From Gp6-AA40 sp963723495 (GTDB lineage Bacteria > Acidobacteriota > Vicinamibacteria > Vicinamibacterales > UBA2999), in assembly GCA_963723495.1 (NCBI GenBank), contig CAVRQR010000005.1, positions 13,280 to 77,279 of the forward strand: DNA of 64,000 nucleotides. Reading direction: 5' to 3'. The notes below the pieces were generated by a model. It had not been told where the DNA came from. It did not search any database and worked only from the letters and a program-made list of their open reading frames with translations. The position numbers and the translations under genes are program-made. Each line of letters opens with the position of its first letter. Positions within the stretch are counted from its first letter, which is position 1. Below, piece by piece: positions 35,661-49,300 of the stretch.

Positions 35661-38600
35661 CTAGTCTTCCGCCTTGTATCTGCACACAATCAGCAGGTCC
35701 TTCGGCAGATTGTCCGGCTGCGTTCGGTCGACGGTCAGCGAGATTCGCTGCCTGAGTCCCGTGATGGTCAGCCTCTCCGTGCTGCCGGGATTCTGCAAGG
35801 CCACCTCGATTCCACCGGTGGATACCGTCGCCACGGGAGCGATGCCGTCCCTGGTCACCACGTAGTAGTCGCGATCGCTGAGCACCGAGATCGTCTTGCC
35901 GGCGAACAGCAGTGGGAACCGACGACGACTCACATCAAGTGGACCCAGCGTTGCGCTGTTGCCAGTGATGAACCGCTGCCAGTGATCGGGGAACTCCTGA
36001 CGCACGCTGAAAAATCGGAAGAGCGATGCACCTGACGTCGGCTTCAGGATCGCCTTCACGGCGCTCTTCGCCGAGGTTGCAAGGCCGGCGCCCGCTTCCC
36101 TCGCTGTATACCGAATGTGCAGAATCACGTCGCTCACGCTGTTCACGTCGAAGCTATTGCTCGCGGCGGGCAGCTCGAGACGCCAGCGGCTGATCACTCC
36201 GTGTCCTTCGAACGGCAAGTACCGTTCGTCGCGGAGATTCGTCTCGAAGAGCCCGGTGTCGTTCTGGGCGGTTGACGTAACGATCGACTGCACTGCTGAA
36301 AACCGATCGACGAACCGCGGGTCGTCCTGCGGTACGCCCTGCTGCTGCTTGCGGGGATACGCGCCCGTGCCAGACGCGCTCACGCGGATCGAGCTGGACT
36401 GGAGCGCCAGCGTGCAGTTGACTCCCGCATACGGTCCGACGACACACGGGATTGTCACGCTGACGTTCCTGATGCGACGCATGTAGTGGCCGGGGTAGTC
36501 GAGATCGAACGCCCACTCGGGGATCGTGACCTCGCATGCTCCGACCCGCCTGAGCTCGATCAGCGCCGACGGATTCAACGACGCGAGTGATACGTGCTTC
36601 GTGATCTCATATTCCCTGGCGTTCTCATCCAGGTAGGCCACCTCCATCCGCTTCAGATCGTGATAGAGCCGCTCGCCGGCGAGGAGGCCTTTCCTCAAGT
36701 CGTCCCAGTACCCGAACTTGATGAAGGCGGAGTCTTCGCGTCCGAGCTCATGACGGAAGGTTCGCTCCGCGCGCTTCGCCACCGAGTGCGCCAGGCGGTA
36801 GGTCTCGAAGAACACCGACGACAACTGCCCGGCGAACCATTCGTAAAGCTGCTGGCTCGTGAACTTCGTCTTCAGGTATGACTCGACTTCCTTGGCATTC
36901 TCGATCTGCTTGCGGTGATTCTCGAGCTCCTGCTCGGCAATCGATCGGCGGATCTCCGCCGCCGCCACCTGTCGTTCGATCTGGCGCAGCTCGTTCACCG
37001 CGAGGTTGTGCTGGAGGATCCAGTCGTCCTGCCGGCGGGCGAACGACCCGACCAGCGACGCCCGATTCGCCTGATAGCTCGCGTTCGCGGCAAGCATACT
37101 GAAGAAACTGCCGACGGCACTCGCGGCCGAACCCACGTGCGAGCCGCCGAACTTCATCGGCAGCGTGCTGTCGGGAATCGCATTGAGAATGCCGGCCAGC
37201 ACGCTCATGCCGCTTCCCACGAGCATGAAGTTGTTTCCAACGTTGAGCCACTCCAACTGCTGCGTCTCGTGCTGGCTCAGCGCAAGCTCGCCGGTATCAC
37301 TGCCCTGGCTGACGCTGATAGCAGCCGGCAGGTAGTCGACCTTCACGGGAGGCTTCGTGTCGGCCGCCGCTTCTTTGCCGAGCAGCCGCAGATAGTACCG
37401 CTGCCGCTCGGCAGCTGTCTCCGCCGAGCGATGCAGACCCTCGAGTTGCGCAACGGCTTCGTCGATGTGTCTCTTGCGAACTTCCTCGACCAGAGGCAGA
37501 AGGCTAAGCTCGTGGCGTTGCCGCAGGTGCACCAGCTCTTCGGCGTCACGTTTCTCCATGGCGGACAACAGTCCCAGGCCGAGCGCTTTCAGCTCGCCGG
37601 CCAGCTCTGTTGTCTTTTGCGAGAGAACGCTGAACCGGTAGTTCGGCAGCGGGGCGGCGGCGTCGGCCAGAACGTCGGCGATGTCCACTCCCGCGGCCCG
37701 CGCGCGCACGAGCAGCGCCGGATCGATCGGGGGTTCGAACAACGCCGGAATCCGGAACCGTCCCTTGATGTCCAGACAGTGACGAAGCTTGAAGAGCCGA
37801 TCGGCGACCAGCTTGTAGTAGTCCAGCAGCTTCTCGTTGCCGGACATGCAGAAGTACATCATCGTGCCGAGCGACGGACCTGTGCTCGCACCCGATTGTG
37901 AGGAAGGCCCCGAGAGCGGCATGTACGACGACACTTCCACCGCGATCGCGCCAATCTCCGAGAGCGCGGGCGACTGGTTGCTCGCTAGCTCCGACAGGGA
38001 GCGATAGGTTTGCGCCGATGGCCGCGCGCGGCTCGGCACTCGTTCCGGAAGCGGTCCGAGGATCTGATGCGCGAGCAGATATAACTGTGTCGCCTCGTTG
38101 ATCGATTCCATGCTGTCGCGGGCGAACAACTGGTCTCCCCACGCGATCAGGTTGTCGAGGTACTTCATCACCACGTTCTTCATGAACGCGATGATCCGTA
38201 GCCGTGCAATCGCGTATGGATTGAAGGGATCCGTGCGCAGCACCTTGAGCTGCGCATCGAGCGCGGCTGGGTCGCCGAAAAGGTCCGCCAGGGTGCTCGG
38301 CGGCGCGTCGAAGAACGGTTGAAACTTCCAGCAGGTACTGAGGCGCGAACGTGTTCGCTTCGATGCTGGTGGGGTCGTACACGTAGTGCAGCCAGCGCTG
38401 CGCATCGGCGAACCGCTGGTTGCGCGTCAACTGCGTGGCGATCGCGAACGGCAGGTGGAAGAACAGCTCCCAGTTGTAGGTGCCGAAGAAGTTCGCTGCC
38501 TCGAACGATACTTCCTCGACGGCGAGAGAGTCGGCGCCGAGCGGCGTCGTTGCGCCGCCGCGGAAGAACATCTGCTGAAAGCCGGTCCCGAGGTCAGAAC

Positions 38601-41600
38601 CTTGCTGCTGATCGCGACGCAGCAGTCGCTGCTCCTGGCCTGAGACCGCAAGCCTCGCATACGGGCGCGCATACGGGTGGAACGCAGACCTGAAGATGGG
38701 GACTGCGCCGCCCGACACCTGCTTGTACGAGACGTGGTAGCGCTTGCCCGCGCTGTCGAGAAAGTAGAACGGCGCCACGCCTATGCTCGACTGGCTCAGA
38801 CCACGCAGACGAAAGAGTCCCGGTGTATGAGGTACAAGCGCGAAGGTCGGATGCTCTGGAAGGAACAGCCGATCCTCGGGACCGGTCGTCTCCACGTAGG
38901 CGTTTTGGCTCCACGTGATGTTCGCGGCCGGAGCCTTCGTCTGATACGAGCCCCAGGGCCACTCCTCAGCCTCGACCTTGCCGCCCCAATTCACGTAGAA
39001 CAACCCGAAGGACGAGAGCTGCTTCGCGGTTGTCGGCTGCGGCTTGCGATGAAATGTGGCCCTCGCGACGATCCCTTGGCTTTTACCGTCGGTACGCGCG
39101 ACGGGCGTATTGATGATGACCTGCACCAGCCCGTAGCCAAACTCCGCATTGCGAGCGTTGGGAGTGCGGACGCTCACGCCCCACTGTTTCGACCAGGAGA
39201 TCTGCAAGTACGGACTCGTGGCCACTCCGCCCGGACCGGTGCGGCTGGTGAATGACTTGATGTTGGGCCCCGGCTGGTTCGTGGGCACAATCCCCGACGC
39301 GGCGTAGGACGCTGCCGCGGCGGCGGAGATCTCCCAGATGTAGACCTCGGCGTCGGCGATCGGAGCGCCCGAGGCCTCCGTCACTTGCACGTTGATGACG
39401 AAGTGCTGGCTCCCTCCGGCGTATTGATTGGCCAGCGGCGGTCCCACGGATATGGTGTTGTCCGGGCGCGGGCCCGTTGGCAGAGTCGTCACCGTCCTGA
39501 TGCCGCTGCACGAGATGACGACGCCGTCCATCAGGCTCTGCGTGGAGAAGACGAAGGCGTCGCTGGCGTCCAGGGCCTGATCGTCGGCGAACGTCAGCGA
39601 CTCCTGCGCGAGACGCTTCGGCGCCCACTCGCCGCCGACCAGCTTGCTCCATGCCGGTTTGATCTCCCATTTCTTCGGCGCGTCGGGAATGTCGCTGCGC
39701 TTCGGAAGCGTCGGTCCCACGAGCATCCAGAAGATGTACACGTCGGAACCGGTGGCGAATGGAAGGACGTAGTCCCCTTCGATGTCGAGGTCGACCTTCG
39801 ACCAGGGTGTCCATGACGCCTCGTCTATGTCGCGGGCATCGTTCGCGCGGCGATAGAAATACTGACGGGGCAGTGAATTGCTGCGCGCCACGACGTGCAG
39901 CGCGTTCACGCCCTCGCCGTCGATTAACTCGTTCTGCCGATATGCGCCGATGATCTCCATGTCGGAGAGCGCGACGACCCCGTCGGCGTAATCGGCAATC
40001 GCCTTCGAGGCCGGCCCCGCCGACAGCGCGGATTGCAGAAGACGGCTCTCGACCTCGCGGAAGAGCGACGACTTGTCGTCGCGCAGCTCGGGCTCGATCC
40101 AGTTCTCCGGGTACAAGAACACCTTGCGATTGGCTTCCCACACCCGATACCGCTTGCGGAACATGCCCCACTCGCGCGCGCGCGGAGGGGTGATGGTCAC
40201 GCCCGGCTCGAGCCCCATCAACGCACGCTGCACGAATGATTGAACCGAGCCAATGGCTTGGACGATCCGGCTCGTCAACATGCACGACGCCATCTGCGTG
40301 TCGACCAACAGATAGTCGAACAACTGGTCGGCGTCGCGGAGCGTCGTGCCGTCCCACGGATTCGGGCGCGACAGCACGTAGGCCAGCAGTGCGTCGCGTC
40401 GCCTCTCTCGCAGTGGGTCGTTGACCTCCGTCGAGATCTGCAGCCAGCGTGCGCGGCCGACCTTGGCGCGAACGCCTGACTTCACCTCGGCGGCAACCTT
40501 CGGGAGTTGCGAACCGGTCCACAGCCCTCCGGGACTGCTGGCGATCAAGGTGTTCCAGTCCATCATCGCGGCGGGCGAAACGCCGCAGCGTTCGGACACG
40601 TTCATCTTCTCGATCAGTCGCAGGTAGAGCTCGGGGCGACCGAATCCTCCCGGAAACGCGGTGGTCCCCGTGATCGTCCTGACCTGCTCGCCTTCCCAGC
40701 CCCTGATCAAGGCTACGAGCTTCCACCAGTCGGCGTGGCTCGCCATCGGATCGGTCGACACGTCCATCAGGTCGAGGAGCGATCCTTGCGGCGAGAGAAA
40801 ACCCTTCTGCGCACGAGCAAACTGAAACAGCACGACGCTCTGATCCCACGGGACCACCGGATCGTTCGTGCGGGCCGGAAGCTGCTGCAAATTGGGCCCG
40901 CCGATCCGGTCCGAGTTGCGCAAGAGCCAGAGGTTCGCACTCGCTGGCAACCCCAGAGATTTGAAGAGCACGCCAAGCTTGTGCAAGCGCCGAACGATGG
41001 CGGCCACCGGCGAGGCGGCGCCACCCGAGAACGCTGTCTGCGTACGGACCAACGCACTCGGCCCGTTCGTTGTCGCGTCGATGACGAGCGATGCCCACAT
41101 CGGCCGGCACGCCTTCAGCATCGTCGCATCGAGCCCGGTGACGCCGGACAGCGCGGTGAGGGCGGCCCTTTCGCTCTCCAGTCGCCAACGCCCCTTCGCG
41201 ATCCGCTCCAGCGCGTATGCGCAGCGTTGCTCGGCGGTCTTGCTGCCGTCGATCAGGCTTTCGAGCTCCGCGTCGGTCGCGAAGAACTGGTTGTCCGCGG
41301 CCGGCGGATCCTGCGTGACGTTGGCCGGCAGTGTCGCCGCCGACAGCGTGTCGACCGCCGCCTTGAATGCGGTCCATTCCTGGTTCAGCGTACCGGCTGG
41401 ATACTCGACGAGGGACAGCAACTCGCGGTCGCCGCGGAACACGAGCGCCCTGCGGTCGGCGTCGAACTTCAGAGCGACGTCGAGTTCCGTCGGCAATTTG
41501 AGGTTGCCAGGAATACCCGACAGTGAGACCGAGTATTCGGGAGGCAGCACGTACCGAAGCCGTGCCTTCGCGAAGTTACGCGGCTGATCGAACAAGTCGC

Positions 41601-44600
41601 GAACCGCCGTCTTGAACCGAGCCGACGTGCCGGCGATCTGCAGAAGGACGGCGCGATCGGTTGGCGAGAGGCTGCCCTGGACGCTGAGCACTTCACCTGC
41701 CTCGTCGAAGACGAGCCTCGACTGCTCCCGCAGATCGGCGAGGGGCGCATCGGCCTTGAACAGACCGGTTGAATGGATCACACGGCCCGAGAAGAAGTTT
41801 CCAGCTTCGCGTGCTCTCCGTTCCGGCCAGCCGATCTTGGAGAGCTCGCTCGCGACGATCTCGCCCGACGCATCTGCCGGGTAGTCAATCTGCGAGAGTA
41901 CCGGCCTGACCGTGTCGATGATGGACCCGATAGCGCCGACGATGTCCGTGTGCGCGAGCCCAGGCGACGAATCGAGCGCACCGGCGTCGGTAAAGAGGTA
42001 CGAGGCCGTCGAGACCGGCATGTCGACGCGAGCGAGATGATCCAGCGCTTCGATGAAGCGGAGCGGTGTGACCGCCCGATCGACGGCCGCGGTTCCGGAC
42101 GTGGCCAGGAAAGGTGCGAAACCAAACACGTCAGCCGCGGCCAGCAGGCTATCGACGCTCGAGCCCGTCCACTTCGCCAGCGATGCGTACCGCGTCAGTG
42201 CCGAGAGCGACGAAAGCGTCAGACTGTTGCGATCGGCGGCGGGAAGCACGCGCTCGTCCGAGCGCAGGCGATCCAATTCCAGATCGCTCATCCCCAGACG
42301 TGCGGCGAGCCGAACCTTGTGCTGCGTGATCGTCCCGGTGATTGCCGCCGCGTCTTCGCCGAATGGCGATCCAGGTTCGATGGAGTCTGGAATGCGGAAC
42401 GCTTCCTCATAGAAGGACCGCAGCTGCGGTTGATCGTCGCTGCTGAAGTCGAAGTAGGTGGCGTGGTCGATATCGCCGAACCAACCGGCGAGCTCCGAAA
42501 TCTCCAGACCCGTCCGACGTCGCAGCCGCTCGACGATCGAGACGGCCACGAGCGCGTCGCGATCCATGCTCACCGCGTCAAGGGCGACGAGCATGCGGTC
42601 GAGATCGTTGATCGGCCAGCCGATCCGGCGCTTCAACCGGACGAGACGATGGATTGTGGTGGCGAGCGCCGCCCCGGTGTTCTGCGGCACGCCCTGGATT
42701 TCGAGCTTCGCCAGGTCGCACGATCCCGCGTCGTTGGGATCGCGCGACGCGATGAACAGCGTCCGCCCGCTCACGCTCGCAGGATTCGCCGGATTGATGA
42801 AATAGCACCCGAGGAGCTCCAGCAACTCGATGTAACTGAACTCTGACCGGCTGAGGAACTCGGGAACACGCCATAGCGCGTCAAACCAGCGGCCGAGCAC
42901 GGTCGTGCCGTCCCAGTCCACGAGCGGGATGAACGTGTTGCGGGCGAAGCCCCAGAAGTCCTCGGGAAAATTCGTCGGACCCCCGATGGTGATCGGACCA
43001 TCACCCGCGGTCTTCTGCCCGGCGATAGTCTGGAATTCCACTGGAGAGAGACCAAGGTAGCTGCCCGCTACCGCATCCTGCGCCTCGAACGGATTGGTCC
43101 TCGACGTGGTCGGCGTCGACGGTGGCGCGAACGCGTCGAGAATCTCGCCCGGCCGAACGTCGATCCTGCGTAGGGTACTCGTTGATTTCGGTCCAGGCGA
43201 GCACGAACGGTGCACGCCAGGGGAAGACCTTGCGCTCGAGCATCTGATACGCCGCCGGGATCACGTGCTGCGGCATCGCGCGCAGCTCGTCCTCAGGCCC
43301 CGCAGTCTGGAAGCTTGCGGACTCCACGCGGATCGTGGCTCCTGTCTTTCGGATCAAATACAGCGTGGCCTGATCGAGGAGGTGCCACGTCGACGCATTC
43401 AGCGGATAGACCTCGACCTCGAGCGCCAGCGAGATCGCGTTGGCCGAATTCCTGAACGCGTCGCGGATCGCCTGGTTGACCGTCCGGTCCGCCAGCGCTT
43501 GCGCCGCACTGGCCGGCACCGCGAATGGCTGAAACCAGGTCGGAACAATGAGCTTCTCGAGAAGCTCGTTCACGAGGTCGATGTACGGAATGCGTGTATT
43601 CGTGTTGGCGCAGGTGAGCGCGACCTCCAGCAAATCGCCACGACGCGCTTTCAACGATGCCAGGGGCGTGGCCGCCTGCGCCTGGGCACCAGCCTCCTCG
43701 AGAAACCTCAAGCAATCGAACAGATACGCGGCCGGGCTGTGAATCGAGAGGCAGTGGCCACACTCGCACGATTCCTGAGCGCCGAACGTCTCCGCCCAGG
43801 TGACTGCTCGTGGAAGGGCACGCGGCACTTCTCGCTCGGACCAGCCTTTGACAAGGATCGCGAGCTGGAGGCTCGCATCGGTGATGGTCTCCGACCGCCG
43901 ATAGATCTCCTCTACGACCTCGCGCTTTCCGAGTTTGCCGGTATACCGATCGATGAACTCGAACCGCGGAATGGCGGCGATCTGAATCGCGGAGGTGAAC
44001 CCATCGTCAACGAGGTGTGTGACCACTGCATATCGTGAGTCGATGCCGAGGTCGTCGCCAGCAGGGGCCACCGTCGTCGCCACGTCGGCGAGTTCCGGTA
44101 GAAGACGCTGGATGCGCTGATAGCTCGTCATGAGCCGGATCGTGTCGTCGGGTTTCCTGATCCCTTTCAACCTGGGCGCATCGAGTTTCTTGTCGCCGGT
44201 GAGCAAGCTCGCAACCGGCGTATCGAGCAGGTGAAAGTCCGCGTTGTTGTCGAGGAACGTCAGAATGTCACGGCGTGCGGCGGCCACAGACGTACCGCGG
44301 CCCTTATCGCGCGACAGCTCGTAACGAAATTTCTCATTCGGGTACCGACGCTCCGTCGCTTCAGCGAGCGTGCGCGCGTAGCGTGCGGCGGCGGCCGTCG
44401 CCGGACCCAAGGCACCGTCGTCGGTCGGTTCGCCCTCGCTTGTGAGTCTCAGCCAGTCCTTCGGGTCGAGCGCCACCAGGCGCGACGCGTCGAGCGATCC
44501 GGCGCCCGTTCCGTTCGTCGTCAGAGCCGCAAGCAGGCCGACATTGCGGTCGCTGATTTCGAGAACGTCGGCAGATACGTGCAGCGCTCGGCGGACGTCG

Positions 44601-45379
44601 CCGGGAACGCGCGCGTCCGCGTCCAGCCCTCGCCAGAATGCCGTGGGATTCGCGCCATGCTGGAGGGCAAGCTCGGCGACCGCCGTTCGAACCGGTGACG
44701 GAGGAGCGAGCGCCTGGATCGCGATGGCGACGAGCGGCGACTCGGCGGCCAATTCAGGTTCGTCGAGAAAACGCGCGATGCGCGTTGCATGCAGTGAGGC
44801 GAGAAATGATGGAATGACGCTGGCGGCGCTCTTCGGAACGAATCCCGCGTCGATGGCGACGTCGACACTCGCTTTGACGCGGGGTTCGTCCAGACCTGCC
44901 AATCCCGACAGGTCGGCATCCCGATACTGTCCGAGCACGGCGTAGACGACGCTCGCGTACTTGACCAGTTCCTCTTGCCGTGTCGCGGCGGATGGGACGA
45001 CGCGTGGCGCTCGAGTCTTTTTCACCGGTTGGTCGACCGGTTTGCCTGGCGGGATCAACTCGTCCGCGAGCGTGAACGACAGCACCAGACGGGACACGTC
45101 ATCTTCGGAGTGCCCCGTTTCCTTCGCTATGTACGTGCGATCGATCGGAACGGCGGTGTTCGCCAGATCTTCGATCGAGAGCCGCGAGCCGCCGATCAGC
45201 CGTTCGACACTTGCGAGAAGACGCTCGAACGCGGTAACGCCCGCGACCGCGGGCGTTGACATCGGAGGCTGGTCCTCGTACCTGGCGGGAGCCTGAATGA
45301 CGCGTGGACTCGACGCATCGGATCTCGTCGTGCGTTTGGGTCTGCGTGCGGACGGCTTGCGCCTTGTGGACTTCGCCAT
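35661..45379 (-). CDS. Tc toxin A subunit (TcA), very large, two frameshifts
   Basis: About 3,240 residues, clearly longer than the roughly 2,500 of well-studied TcA proteins. A basic Ser/Arg-rich head leads to a VRP1-type region with CECGHCLSIHSPAAYLFDCLRFLEEA near residue 543, as in Salmonella-plasmid/Tc proteins. Then come the alpha-helical shell, the neuraminidase-like/receptor-binding section (YFYRRANDARDID, an Ig-like insert near 39.2-39.5 kb) and the C-terminal pore and TcB-binding part ending LPKDLLIVCRYKAED. TcA forms the pentameric injection pore that carries the BC cocoon. Frames change near 43180 and 38330. It starts 47 bases after the TcB-TcC stop, so the two are one operon. Confidence 0.92.
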
Positions 45380-45426
45380 GGGTGGTGTTCCTTCTCGTGC
45401 GTGAATGTCGCGCGTACGCGCGCGTG

Positions 45427-46370
45427 CTACGGCTGCAGCGTCGTCGGCATGACGCTGTCGACGATGCTCTTTTTCTTCACCGACTCGTCGAGGTGCTCTT
45501 CGAGCTGCTCTTGTGTTGTCTCGCCTGCAAGTTCGGCGATCCCACCCAGAAGCTTTCCAACGGCCTCGTCAACCATTTTCTCGATGATTGGCTCGGGGAT
45601 GAGGGGGTGATTCTCTTGTGCAGCTTCTTGACTGCGCCTTTCTTCGTGGCTTTCAACGCGATGTCCCCGCCTTTTTCGACGGTCTTCTCGACAACCGCTT
45701 TCGCTCCTTCCGGAGCCGGCTGTTCTACCAGCCCTTTGACGATCACGTACGAGACGTTCGCCACGTCGGCGGTCAGGCCAACAAATTCCAGGCCTAGCGC
45801 CAGACCTTGTCCGCCAGGAACCATTTTGGCGACCATGCCGAACCATCCTGTGAAGGTCGACACGTTCTCCATGCCCTCGGTCAGGGTCGTGTCGACGAAC
45901 AGGTTGATGATCCGTCCGAGCTCCTTGTCCTCGTCCTCTTTCCAGCGTTTCTGCACGACCTCGATCGGTTCGTAACATGAGCGACCGCTCTTCGTGGGAA
46001 CCATGCCGGGAGGACATACGAGGGGCACCGGCGGCACCGGTGGAACCGGTTCACGCTTTTCCGGTTTCTCCTCGGGAACCGGTGGCTTCTCCTTTTTCTT
46101 CGGCTTGATAGGATCGGCATGGACAAGTGGCGGAGGGGACAGCTCGGGCTCCGGCCCTGGCTCCGGTGTCGGCGTCTCGGGCTGCGCCTCGACGAGCGGC
46201 GGCGCGGAAAGCGGAGGGGCGACCGGGACTTGGGAATGAAGCGTGTGCCCCATGATGCTTGCCCACGCTTCGGCCTTCCATCGAGTCGGCGACGTCTCGC
46301 TCTTGAACTCGATCTCGGTACTCGGTGCCGTCGGGTCTTGTAAAGCGGAAGACGTCGGTGCCGTGGCCTG
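45427..46370 (-). other. Hypervariable C-terminal effector region of the TcC part
   Basis: Downstream of the RHS core the protein changes character. First comes a Pro/Glu/Lys-rich linker (repeats of PETPTPEPGPEPE and KPPVPEEKPEKREPVPPVPPV), then CPPGMVPTKSGRSCYEP, and a helical, partly hydrophobic domain (IINLFVDTTLTEGMENVSTFTGWFG, GLALGLEFVGLTADVANVS) ending in an amphipathic Glu/Lys tail KKSIVDSVMPTTLQP. In known Tc toxins this position holds the cytotoxic enzyme that is packed in the cocoon. I recognise no ART, deamidase, Rho-modifying or nuclease motif. Two frame changes make the exact sequence uncertain. Confidence 0.6.
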
Positions 46371-49300
46371 ACCCGTCGAGGAACGAGATCGGGTTGTTCC
46401 TCACGTAGTTGTACAGGTTCGGCCCGTCGGACGTGCCTTTGGGATCCGGGCTCATCCACCTCGCCAACCACGGCGCGTAGTACCGAGCCACCCGATAACT
46501 CAACCCACTTTCGTCATCCCGCTCCATGCCCGTGTAGCGGAATCGGCGCGGAGGCACCTCCACTCCCTGACGGGTCGCACGGAATGCGCTCGTGCCGAAC
46601 GGGTGGTATTCCTCGGTACGAGATGATCCTGGCCTGATCGTCGATCTCCAGGCACGCCGAGCCGACATGATTGCTGTATTGGTAGCGATACAGCGGGCCC
46701 GTTCCAAGATTGGCGTTGTCGGTCTGCAGCACGTCTTCGATGAGGAGCACGCGCTGCTCGCCTGCGAACAGATGGAATGACTCGATCTCTTCGACGACCG
46801 CGCCGTTGGAGTAGCGTCGATAGCGCTCCATGCCTCCGAGGTAGATGCGCTCCCATTGTTTAACGCCGGCGGTATTTCCGATCACCTTCCGTGTGCGCTT
46901 TTGCGCCGAGTCGTAGTTGTAGTGCGCCCACCCGCCACCCTGAAGATCGAGCGCGCGGATCATGTCCAGGCGGTTCCAGCGCATCTGCCGTGTCGCCGGA
47001 ACGTTGAGCAGATTCAGCGCGTTGCCGTGCTCGTCGTACGCATATCGCGTGGCTGCGGTGGTGTTGTTCCCCTCCCAGCTCCGGTTCAGCCTGTTGCTGT
47101 TGGTTGTGTACGTGTAGTGGCGGGTCCAGCTTCCGCTCGCGCCAGTGCGATGCGCCATCTCCAAGATGTTGCCGACTTCGTCGTACGTGTACTCCTGCGT
47201 ATAGGTGCGAAGGGTCTTCGCGGTCACCGGGAACTGCGCCCGGGCAGTCGCGCTCTCGAACTGGCCGGGCGCACCTACGACCTGGCTGCTCTCACGACCC
47301 GTCGCCTCGATCAGGCGATACAGCGAATCGTACGTATAGCGACTGACCGGCGTGACGTGCTGGTTGTCGAAGAACGCCGGCTCAAAGGCGTCGTCGTAAA
47401 CAGCGGTCACATTGCCGACCGGGTCATACGTATAGTGGAGGTTTTGTAGAACGCGCGCGTCCTTCAGCGACGTGGCGTCATTGGGAAACGCGGGATTGCA
47501 GCCCGGTCGCGTCGTCCGCAACTGCATCAATCGGAACGTCTCCGCGCTTGTACTCGTGCCGAGTGACGGTGCCATTGCCGTAGCGTATGAGCTCGGCCTG
47601 TCCCTTGGCGTTGTAGACGATCTCGCTGATCGCCTCGCGTCTCGGATACGCCGCAGCCGGGTGAAACCCGGTCGCAGTCTTCGTTGCGCGGACGATGACC
47701 TCCTGTCGTTCGAGGACGCCGCGCGCGTTGTAGTGCGGCTCGTACACGGTCACGCGGCTGCCTGTGCCGACGTGCCAGTTGTAGATCCGTGTCCCGCGGC
47801 TGAGCGCGTCGTATTCGATGCGGAGGACGAACGTCTCGCTTTCGAGTCGTGCTGCCGGAGACGTCTGCCAGTCGACGGTCGGCGCTTTGTAGTCCCTCGT
47901 CAACCGACGCCTGACTTCGAGCATGTTGCCGTTGAAGTCGAGGCGCTCGCGCTGCAAGCGGCCGCTCGAATCGTAACTGCTGATAGAGCTGGCCGCGGAG
48001 GTTGCGCGCCTTGGGGCCCGCGACGGACTCGCCGTACGTCAACTGCTCGATCAGTTGGGGAGCCGCGCCATTAACCGTCAACCACTGCTTCGACCTCCGG
48101 TGCAGCGCGTCGTAGCCTGTGAAAAACACTCGGTTCTCGGCCATCACCGCGCCGCTGTCTTCCCGTCGCTCGTTGAAATCCCACATCACCATCGGCTCTC
48201 CCGCGGCGTCGGGGAGCATCCAACGGTCGGCGGCATCCATGCTGTGTTGGAACAGCATGTTCCCGATAAGGTCATACGCGGGCGCGTAGCCGCTCGTCGC
48301 GTCGCGTGCCTGGCCGTCGGGCATTGGCGGTCGAATATGCTGCATCACGAGGTTGCCGCGGGCATCGCGGATCCACAGCGGCTTGCCCTCGGCATCGAGC
48401 TTCGTGAATGTGAAGTGTCTTTGGTTGTGAACAGTGCCGGCCGCGTCCTCATAGCGATGGTGGGCGATCCCGATCACCTCGCGTCCGAGACTGTCCAACA
48501 CCGTGACCGCCGGGGTATTGCGGTGCGCCGCGGCAAGCGTCGCCGCGCGGCGTTGCTCGCCCGAAGCTGCGGCCGCCGAATTCCGCGCGTACCACGCGTT
48601 GCCGGTATCACGCACGGTGTCGATGGCGTCGTAGTTCGCGATCTGCCATGGAGAGACGGCGACCCGGGCCAACGTGCCGTCGGGAAATTCCGTTCGGACG
48701 CGGCGTCCCGCGGCGTCGTAGTACATCAACGGCGTCACGCCGACTTCGTCCACCGGCTCGCAGCCAAAATCGTCGCTGAAGTAAGGCTCGTAGCGCTTGA
48801 CCGCCTTCGCCTTGTTGTTGACGACGGTCTTGCCACTCACGATCCAGCGGAGCGGACCGCCGGCTTGCCTCGGCTCGGCCTGCATCTTTTTCATCATCAC
48901 GTTGCCCGAGCCATCGGAGCACTCCAGGGTGACCTGCAGTGGAGAAGTGCTCCCGCCAGGCGCGGCTGCGTGAATCTCGCGGCGAATGGTGCATGCTCCG
49001 CCAGGACGCGTACTCCATGCGACGACGTCCTCGTTGGCAGCGCGTGTTTCACCAAAGTGATAGACGAAGCGTGTGGTGGCGCCCCGAAGCCATGTCCTCG
49101 CCGTCGAAACGTTCAAGGTCGTGCTCGCGCAGAACGCGACTATGGCCCGTGGCGACGGATTGGCCAACGCATCGGTGAAGCCGAGTAGATTGTCCGCTTC
49201 CGCTCCCTTCCCCTTCACGGCGGTGGCGACAACCAGGCCGAGCACGTCGAACACGACTTCGGTGAGGTTGTCGTTGATGTCCTTGGTCTCGCGAGGCGCC

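Noticed and set aside
36915..37901. A 328-residue plus-strand frame inside the TcA gene
   Set aside because: Low-complexity Arg/Glu-rich antisense translation of the conserved TcA C-terminal part.
39083..41377. A 764-residue second minus-strand frame inside TcA
   Set aside because: Arg/Gly/Asp-rich off-frame product of high GC; the parallel frame carries continuous TcA homology.
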